Source of the DNA: Candidatus Dadabacteria bacterium
Lineage (GTDB): Bacteria > Desulfobacterota_D > UBA1144 > Nemesobacterales > Nemesobacteraceae
Direction of reading: 5' to 3'
Assembly (NCBI GenBank): GCA_026709745.1
Contig: JAPOSJ010000222.1
Coordinates: 1-11,633, forward strand
Length of the DNA stretch: 11,633 bases
This document shows positions 6,850-11,633 of the stretch, piece by piece. The notes below the pieces were generated by a model. It did not search any database and was not told where the DNA came from. It saw only the letters and a list, made by a program, of their open reading frames with translations. Every line of letters begins with the position of its first letter. The first letter of the stretch is position 1. Made by a program: the position numbers and the translations under genes.

Positions 6850-8349
6850 TTATAAACTATTTTCAAAAGACTTCTTAATGTCGCTTTTTAAAATTTTGCC
6901 CATGGAGTTCCTTGGAAGTGAGGAAAAAGACAGAAGCAGAGTCGGAAGTTTGTACGGGGCAAGTTTGTCAGAAGCCCAGTCGCGAAGACCGTCAAGCTCA
7001 ATCGAAAAACCTTCCCTCAGCACAAGAGCCACGCCTACCCTCTCTCCCCAGTGAGAATCAGAAACCCCAACCACTGCACATTCTTCGACCAAAGGATGTT
7101 CTCCAAGTGCCTCCTCTATCTCAAGGGCAGATATCTTATAACCACCTGATTTTATTATATCCACCGACTCCCGCCCAAGAATCCTGTAGGAACCTCCGGG
7201 CCCCAAAAAGGCTATGTCGCCCGTGCAAAACCATCCATCGCGAAAAGATCTCTCTGTTTCCCAAGGCTTCCCCCAGTATTCAAGAAAAACGTTTTTACCT
7301 TTAACTCTGATCTCCCCACTGCTTCCCTCCCCAAGTCGCCTGTCTCTCTCATCAAAAATGCCCACATCCAAGCCGGGCATAGCAAAACCCACACGTCCCG
7401 GAAGCCTCTCGCCCGCGTAGGGATTAGAAAGAGCCATTCCTATTTCGGTCATTCCATATCTCTCAAGAAGGACATGTCCGCTTATTTCTTTCCATTTCTC
7501 AAGAACAGCGACAGGAAGAGATGCCGAACCGCAGACCATTAGGCGGAATCCGCGAAGAGAGTCGCTTATCCGTTTTCTTTCCCGCTCAGTGGAATTCTCC
7601 CAAGAGTCTATAAGTTTTGAGTAGATAGTGGGAACTGCCATAAAAAGAGTCAGGTCTTTTTCTGCAAAACTCTCCCAGACACTTTGCGAATCAAAACCAT
7701 TTATCATAACGCATCTGGCGCCGGACCAAAGGGAGCAGAGAACTACATTCAGTATGCCGTGGAGATGATGAAGGGGCAGGACGTTGAGTATTGAATCCCC
7801 TCCGCTCCACTTCCACGCCTCGATCATGCTGTTTATCTGGACCTTTATGTTAAGGTGAGTCAAAACGACTCCTTTGGGCCTGGATGTGGTTCCGCTTGTA
7901 TATATGATCATCGCCCTTCTTTCCTCACTGACCATGGGAAGATTTCCGCGGGCGGGACGAAAAACTTCCGGAAGGAACCGCACCCGAAGTCCTGTTCCGG
8001 ACAGAGCTCTTTTGAGCTTACCTGTAAAGTCCGGATGAAAAATCACAGTCTCCGCACCACAGTCCCTAACGACATACTCTATTTCTCTTGGCGAATGGGT
8101 TATGCCCAGAGGAACAGACACGCCTCCCGCAATCCATACACCGAGCTTCAAAGCTACGTACTCAAACCCCGGAGGGACAATAAATGCAATCCTTTTTTCC
8201 GCAAGATCTTTGTAATCCCCAAGGAGGTTAAGGGCCGCAAAACGGGAAACCCTGAGCAGTTCTGCATAAGTGAAATCTCCCGTCCAGTCCTCAACGGCGG
8301 TACTTTTCCCGAATCCTTCTACTCTTTGTACAAGTTCTATCCCCGCCAT
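6850..8349 (-). CDS. AMP-forming acyl-CoA synthetase, ACSF3/malonyl-CoA synthetase-like
   Basis: This ANL-superfamily enzyme activates a carboxylic acid with ATP and transfers it to CoA. Motifs in order are the phosphate loop YTSGTTSRPKG (150-160), LPLHHLHGILNV (191-202), FMAVPTIYSKL (236-246), RYGMTEIGMA (297-306), the TGD motif (377-379), SVDIIKSGGYKISALEIE (395-412) and the catalytic lysine K485 in MGKILK. The LPLHHLHGI, AVPTIYSKL and VDIIKSGGYK segments read strikingly like ACSF3, the malonyl/methylmalonyl-CoA synthetase, and that is the best guess for substrate; another short-chain or branched acid is possible. The 499-residue length is typical and no active-site loss is seen. The ATG has GAGG about 14 bases upstream. 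It is first in the five-gene minus-strand unit and divergent from def. Confidence 0.88.
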   Translation of the reverse strand: MAGIELVQRVEGFGKSTAVEDWTGDFTYAELLRVSRFAALNLLGDYKDLAEKRIAFIVPPGFEYVALKLGVWIAGGVSVPLGITHSPREIEYVVRDCGAETVIFHPDFTGKLKRALSGTGLRVRFLPEVFRPARGNLPMVSEERRAMIIYTSGTTSRPKGVVLTHLNIKVQINSMIEAWKWSGGDSILNVLPLHHLHGILNVVLCSLWSGARCVMINGFDSQSVWESFAEKDLTLFMAVPTIYSKLIDSWENSTERERKRISDSLRGFRLMVCGSASLPVAVLEKWKEISGHVLLERYGMTEIGMALSNPYAGERLPGRVGFAMPGLDVGIFDERDRRLGEGSSGEIRVKGKNVFLEYWGKPWETERSFRDGWFCTGDIAFLGPGGSYRILGRESVDIIKSGGYKISALEIEEALGEHPLVEECAVVGVSDSHWGERVGVALVLREGFSIELDGLRDWASDKLAPYKLPTLLLSFSSLPRNSMGKILKSDIKKSFENSL

Positions 8350-8436
8350 TAGAGCCGCTTTAACCTCTTTGGTTTTTGCTTTATAATAATAAAATCTTAA
8401 TTAACATCCTGCAATCCACCCCAGGAGGAATGTTTC
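8350..8436. promoter_or_regulatory. Divergent promoter region between the acyl-CoA synthetase gene and def
   Basis: This 87-base gap separates two divergent genes and must hold promoters for both. An AT-rich core at 8381-8404 contains a perfect TATAAT on the plus strand at 8382-8387. Its matching -35 is poor; TTTAAC at 8359-8364 has the right 17-bp spacing. On the minus strand, the same core reads TATTAT and TATAAA, which may serve the synthetase operon. No clear operator is visible. Confidence 0.5.
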
Positions 8437-8439
8437 TTG
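8423..8439 (+). promoter_or_regulatory. Strong Shine-Dalgarno site selecting a TTG start for def
   Basis: AGGAGG at 8423-8428 is eight bases before TTG at 8437-8439. An ATG at 8430-8432 is only one base from the SD and opens a five-codon frame that stops at 8447, while the next in-frame ATGs (8452 and 8458) are 23 or more bases away. The TTG is therefore the best-placed start. Confidence 0.65.
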
Positions 8440-9000
8440 TCATCTAAGACCATGGCGATGCAACTTGAAATCACAGAACTTGGAAACCCGGTGCTCAGGA
8501 GAGAAGCAGAGCATGTTGAAGACATAGGCGACCCAGAGATCCAGGATCTGATTGACGATATGATCCTGACTGCTGAAGCGGCAAGCGGCGTGGGTATTGC
8601 GGCCCCTCAGGTATCTAAATCCCTCCGCATCTTCATAATGGCCGGAACTTCAAGCCCACGCTATCCCGATGCCCCCAAAACGGAAACCAAGGTGATAATC
8701 AATCCCGAAATAGTCTCTGTATCTGAAGAAGTGGAAAAAGGCTTCGAGGGGTGTCTCAGCATTCCGGGGATCCGAGCTCTTGTTCCGAGACACAAGCTGG
8801 TACGCACCGTTTACAGGGACAGGGACAACAATACAGTGGAAGAAACCTTTTCGGATTTTGCGGCAAGGGTGTTCCAGCACGAATACGATCACATAAACGG
8901 ATTGGTGTTTCTTGATAGGGTCGAGAGTTCGGTGGAGATAATCACGGAAAAAGAATACATGAAACTTGCTGCCCAGCATGATTCAGAGAAGCAGGAATGA
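8437..9000 (+). CDS. def: Peptide deformylase
   Basis: Removes the formyl group from the N-terminal methionine of new proteins at the ribosome, using a metal ion. All three family motifs are present: GVGIAAPQ (51-58), EGCLS (104-108) with metal ligand C106, and QHEYDH (147-152) with ligands H148 and H152 and catalytic E149. The 187-residue protein has a normal length. The TTG start is chosen because of the well-spaced AGGAGG; the protein could instead begin at residue 6 or 8 (ATG). It is followed after 43 bases by the nitroreductase-like gene on the same strand. The fmt gene often found next to def is not in the window. Confidence 0.96.
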   Translation: MSSKTMAMQLEITELGNPVLRREAEHVEDIGDPEIQDLIDDMILTAEAASGVGIAAPQVSKSLRIFIMAGTSSPRYPDAPKTETKVIINPEIVSVSEEVEKGFEGCLSIPGIRALVPRHKLVRTVYRDRDNNTVEETFSDFAARVFQHEYDHINGLVFLDRVESSVEIITEKEYMKLAAQHDSEKQE

Positions 9001-9004
9001 AGCC

Positions 9005-9016
9005 CTCCCGCGGGAG
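9005..9016. repeat. 12-base perfect palindrome between def and the next gene
   Basis: CTCCCGCGGGAG is self-complementary over 12 bases and begins four bases after the def stop. As RNA it could form only a 4-bp hairpin with a CGCG loop; as DNA it could be a dyad binding site. There is no T tract, so it is not a typical terminator. Confidence 0.35.
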
Positions 9017-9043
9017 TGCACATACAAACTCAAGGAGAAATTC

Positions 9044-10354
9044 ATGAGCAATTACCCAGAAGGTCTTGATCACGCGATAGAGCACGGTTTTTATGATGCC
9101 GTTTTCCAGAGAAGATCCCGGCGCTTCGGTCTCGGAATGGAGATTGAGAAGGGACCTCTGCAATACAAATCCAAGCATGATGCCATCCCGTTGTCCGAGC
9201 TTGAGGAAGCAATTCTGGTCTGGACAGGCCTTGGCATAAAGAATATAAACCTCTCTGACTTCCCACCACACGTGGGTCTTGACCTTGAGATGCAGTTTAC
9301 GAGCAAAACGATCCCGGCCCTCGGCGACGTACACAGAACCGAGCTTTTCTACACGAATGACGATGGGCTTTACATGATAAAGATGCATGATAAACGTGCC
9401 GAGGATTTCGAAGGACTTGAGAAAATGACCCGCCACCAGAGAATGGACCGGATACTTGAGCTGTTCCGTAAATCCAGGATCAAGCTTTCTGAAGGAAGAG
9501 CGGATTTGCCGTCAAAGCCCCCGGGAATCGCCGCCCACAATCTTTGGAACGTGAACAAGCCCGGAACAACTGTGTTCATGCCGGTAACCGATCTTTCAGC
9601 GTGCATAATCAATCTCTATTTTTTTTACATGAGACCTGACCACAGGTTTAACTTCGTCGACGAGCTTCACAGACTCAGACACCCCGGAACAACTCACTGG
9701 CTTGAGAAGGGATTTCTAGACAAATCGAAGAGAATGCCCCTTGTCGAGGCGGAACTTCGCTTTGCAAACGGTTACATAGCCGAGCAGGCCTTTATGGGAC
9801 AGAATATGGTATTAGCACTTCAAACCCTCGGTCTTGGAGGATGGCTTTTCAGCGGATTCGCTAGCATGTTCATGCTGGGGGGAACCCCTTTTAACAGAGG
9901 TCTGGGATTCCGGTTCGTAACTCCGAAGATACAGGGCGACACGGGAAACCCGAATCCCGTAGCGGTCGGCCGAGACAACTTGTTCCAGGCGTTCTGCCCG
10001 CCTTACTATAAAGACATGGGAGAGGCAGTTGAGGCCTTTAACGACATGAAGTGGACCAACTGGGAGTCGCACAAGCTTCCCTACAGGGATCCGACCGGGG
10101 TTCTCGCGGAGGTTGAAAGACCGAGCAAGGATGAAATTCAGGTTGTAAAAGACATCTGCAACTACGTTTACGATACATACGGGAGGTTCCCTGCTTTCTC
10201 AGACCCAATGTTCCTCCGCTTCATGGTGCAGGCCCATCATCTGGATCTTGATTTCTACGACAAGTACTATCCACCGGGGGCCTATACAGATGCACACAAA
10301 AACCATTTCGCGCGCTGGCACCCCGATATCCCGGACCCGTTTTCGGGTGGATGA
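9044..10354 (+). CDS. Large nitroreductase-like protein, function unknown
   Basis: The 436-residue protein is probably a divergent nitroreductase-fold (FMN-binding) protein. Near the N-terminus, RRSRRFGLGMEI (23-34) followed by PLQYKSKHDAIPLSELEEAI (38-57) recalls the phosphate-binding Arg cluster and SagB-type start of that fold. QNMVLALQTLGLGGWLF (253-269) reads like the conserved nitroreductase helix that packs on FMN. Between them lies a long region without familiar motifs. The C-terminus is rich in His and aromatic residues: AHHLDLDFYDKYYPPGAY (397-414), then H418, H421 and H426. It resembles a family of uncharacterised proteins I have seen in other bacteria, but the substrate is unknown. 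AAGGAG at 9032-9037 is six bases before the ATG, so an upstream in-frame ATG at 8966 inside def is unlikely to be used. It has no signal peptide and probably forms a transcript with def. Confidence 0.6.
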   Translation: MSNYPEGLDHAIEHGFYDAVFQRRSRRFGLGMEIEKGPLQYKSKHDAIPLSELEEAILVWTGLGIKNINLSDFPPHVGLDLEMQFTSKTIPALGDVHRTELFYTNDDGLYMIKMHDKRAEDFEGLEKMTRHQRMDRILELFRKSRIKLSEGRADLPSKPPGIAAHNLWNVNKPGTTVFMPVTDLSACIINLYFFYMRPDHRFNFVDELHRLRHPGTTHWLEKGFLDKSKRMPLVEAELRFANGYIAEQAFMGQNMVLALQTLGLGGWLFSGFASMFMLGGTPFNRGLGFRFVTPKIQGDTGNPNPVAVGRDNLFQAFCPPYYKDMGEAVEAFNDMKWTNWESHKLPYRDPTGVLAEVERPSKDEIQVVKDICNYVYDTYGRFPAFSDPMFLRFMVQAHHLDLDFYDKYYPPGAYTDAHKNHFARWHPDIPDPFSGG

Positions 10355-10387
10355 TATAAATCCCCGAGACCTGGCAAAAACCGCAGT

Positions 10388-10612
10388 TTAATCCTGTTTC
10401 CTGCTGAAAATCCACCTAAACGGCTGTTTTGCCAAGAACATAATAACCTGAAGGTTAAACAGAACCCCTGCAAAACTCAGAAGGTCGGAGGGCTTCATGT
10501 AAATCTGCGAATCCCAGACCCCCATCTGCCCGCTTATCACTATGAAATCGTCCTCCACGGACGATTCCGTCACTGTTATCTCAAAATCCCCTGCAGGGCT
10601 GGTTACTTTCAT
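10388..10612 (-). CDS. Small uncharacterised protein with hydrophobic C-terminal segment
   Basis: I do not recognise this 74-residue protein. It appears real because GGGAGG on the minus strand (complement of about 10620-10625) lies six bases before the ATG. It also follows aroE by 55 bases in the same direction. The N-terminal half (MKVTSPAGDFEITVTE, then DDFIVISGQMGVWDS) looks like beta strands. The C-terminal half, from about residue 42 (DLLSFAGVLFNLQVIMFLA) to a basic end (RWIFSRKQD), is hydrophobic and may be a single membrane helix or a membrane-associated amphipathic helix. Its end faces the nitroreductase-like gene with 33 bases between them. Confidence 0.6.
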   Translation of the reverse strand: MKVTSPAGDFEITVTESSVEDDFIVISGQMGVWDSQIYMKPSDLLSFAGVLFNLQVIMFLAKQPFRWIFSRKQD

Positions 10613-10644
10613 TAAAATCCTCCCGCAAACTATTAAATAAAGAA

Positions 10645-10657
10645 AATCAAGTTGATT
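10645..10657. repeat. 13-base dyad between aroE and the small downstream gene
   Basis: AATCAA-G-TTGATT has perfect 6-base arms around one central base. It lies just after the aroE stop, in an AT-rich 55-base gap. It could be an operator half-pair, but AT-rich dyads of this size also occur by chance. Confidence 0.25.
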
Positions 10658-10667
10658 ATACCAAGCA

Positions 10668-11525
10668 TCACCCGGAAACCGAAAGAGCCTTCCTCATTAT
10701 CTCAACCGGCGCGGTCTCACCGGTCCAGATCTCAAAAGCGTCAACTCCCTGATAAAGAAGCATGCCGAGTCCCGAGGCTGCCTTTAACCCCAAATCCCTG
10801 CAGTCCCTTACAAGCGGAGTAACGGAGGGCTTATATACAAGGTCATAGACCACGCAGTTTCCACTCAAAAGACCGAGCGGGAGGCAAAGCGATTCTATGT
10901 CTCCCATTCCGCAAGAAGAGCAGTTAATCAAGATGTCCGCAGGGGCAATCAGTTCCGAGACACTGTCTGCGTCGTCAAGCGGAATTGCGGAGAAAGAAAC
11001 AGAGTCAAAGTGTGCGGAGAGCTCCTCCACGAGATTCTGCGCCCTGGAACAGGTTCTGTTGGCAATCACAATGCTTCGGGCGCCGCCCGTACACATCGCG
11101 ACTGTCACGGCCCTGGCCGCTCCGCCTGCCCCCACAATGAATACATTTTTGCTGTGCGGATTGAATCCAAGCTCGGAGCGAATGGACTTCAGCACCCCGG
11201 AAACATCCGTGTTGTAGCCCCTAAGCACTCCGTTATTGTTAATTATGGTGTTTACTGCTCCGACAATAACCGCCTCGGGGACAATTTCATCAAGACTCTC
11301 TATAACGGACTGTTTATGCGGAATGGTCACATTAATTCCGCAAAGACCCAGCACTCTTATTGAATTCACGGCTTCATCTATGTCTCTGGGATCCACATCA
11401 AAGGCCAGATACACAGAGTCAAGTCCAAGATGCTCAAACGCCGCATTATGCATCGGCGGAGAGAGGCTCTGGGACACGGGATGGCCGAGAATGCCATATA
11501 TACGCGTCGTGGCTTTTATTCCCAA
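10668..11525 (-). CDS. aroE: Shikimate dehydrogenase
   Basis: Reduces 3-dehydroshikimate to shikimate with NADPH in the cytoplasm, the fourth step of aromatic amino-acid synthesis. The shikimate-binding domain has the S20/S22 site in HPVSQSLSP (15-23), the catalytic K71 in NVTIPHK, N92 in GAVNT and D107 in GYNTD. The Rossmann domain has GAGGAARA (132-139) and NRT (156-158), which fits NADPH preference. Q259 in LLYQG closes the substrate pocket. The segment usually read as NxTxxGM is NCSSCGM (201-207) here, a mild departure. The start is TTG (11523-11525), with AGAGG about seven bases upstream; no ATG lies near the conserved N-terminus. The start overlaps the upstream ribF-like frame by 10 bases. 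At 285 residues the protein is full length. Confidence 0.96.
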   Translation of the reverse strand: MGIKATTRIYGILGHPVSQSLSPPMHNAAFEHLGLDSVYLAFDVDPRDIDEAVNSIRVLGLCGINVTIPHKQSVIESLDEIVPEAVIVGAVNTIINNNGVLRGYNTDVSGVLKSIRSELGFNPHSKNVFIVGAGGAARAVTVAMCTGGARSIVIANRTCSRAQNLVEELSAHFDSVSFSAIPLDDADSVSELIAPADILINCSSCGMGDIESLCLPLGLLSGNCVVYDLVYKPSVTPLVRDCRDLGLKAASGLGMLLYQGVDAFEIWTGETAPVEIMRKALSVSG

Positions 11526-11632
11526 GTCCTTTCCTCTTTTGAGTGTCCGCGAAGAATTTCCCGCACCGCCCTGACATCATCTCTAATCTGTGCTATAAGT
11601 TCGTCCACTCCCGCAAAACGCTTCTCATCTCT
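11516..11632 (-). CDS. ribF: C-terminus of probable bifunctional riboflavin kinase/FAD synthetase (5' part outside window)
   Basis: A frame on the minus strand runs from the window edge to a TAA at 11516-11518, giving 38 residues. It starts RDEKRFAGVDELIAQIRDDV and ends in EERTWE. The pattern of RDEKRF, then a hydrophobic residue, then DELxxQIxxDV matches the conserved tail of RibF, where the last helix of the riboflavin-kinase domain is preceded by an (I)RDExKF motif. The stop lies inside the aroE coding sequence, overlapping its TTG start by 10 bases, so aroE translation is probably coupled to this gene. The call rests on a short tail only. Confidence 0.7.
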   Translation of the reverse strand, partial: RDEKRFAGVDELIAQIRDDVRAVREILRGHSKEERTWE

Positions 11633-11633
11633 G

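Noticed and set aside
7855..8352. Plus-strand open frame of 165 codons opposite the acyl-CoA synthetase
   Set aside because: It is antisense to conserved synthetase sequence and the product has no recognisable features.
8966..9043. Upstream extension of the nitroreductase-like gene into def
   Set aside because: The ATG at 9044 has a well-spaced AAGGAG, while the extension overlaps def by 35 bases and adds a sequence with no family resemblance.
10336..10347. CCCG-TTTT-CGGG hairpin near the end of the nitroreductase-like gene as a terminator
   Set aside because: The stem is four to five base pairs, lies inside the coding sequence, and has no T tract on either strand.

Overview
The window looks like ordinary chromosomal DNA from a Gram-negative bacterium. 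The evidence is a secreted HtrA protease with two PDZ domains, bacterial-type ribosomal proteins, Shine-Dalgarno sites, dense gene packing and several overlapping gene pairs. A K+-dependent membrane pyrophosphatase, a Thi4-type thiazole synthase and an ACSF3-type acyl-CoA synthetase together suggest a deltaproteobacteria-like or uncultivated lineage, but the sequence alone does not settle the phylum. I see no insertion sequence, tRNA, rRNA, CRISPR array or phage gene.

Layout. (1) Positions 1-753 are the 3' part of hppA, ending at a GC-rich hairpin (772-798). (2) A promoter near 803-832 and a structured leader (about 839-903) precede rpsF-rpsR-rplI (904-2064), followed closely on the same strand by a thi4-like gene (2107-2916). 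The leader can form two mutually exclusive hairpins, one of which hides the rpsF ribosome binding site. This fits autoregulation by the S6:S18 complex. (3) Facing it on the minus strand is a tight five-gene unit, read from 8349 down to 2928: ACSF3-like acyl-CoA synthetase, FAD monooxygenase, HtrA protease, RidA-family protein, and a protein that seems to be an archaemetzincin relative without its catalytic motif. The last three overlap or nearly overlap. (4) A divergent intergenic region (8350-8436) leads into def (peptide deformylase, TTG start) and a 436-residue protein with nitroreductase-like segments. (5) On the minus strand at the right end lie the C-terminus of a probable ribF, aroE (TTG start, overlapping ribF) and a small uncharacterised gene.

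How the genes fit together. Most are housekeeping: energy coupling (HppA), ribosome assembly (S6, S18, L9), N-terminal protein maturation (Def), flavin synthesis (RibF), the shikimate pathway (AroE) and thiamine thiazole synthesis (Thi4). The accessory part is the five-gene minus-strand cluster and the nitroreductase-like gene. No joint pathway is proven for the cluster. The points most worth a second look are the rpsF leader switch, the Cys-type Thi4, the protein with a conserved four-Cys site but no HExxH motif, and the divergent nitroreductase-like protein.
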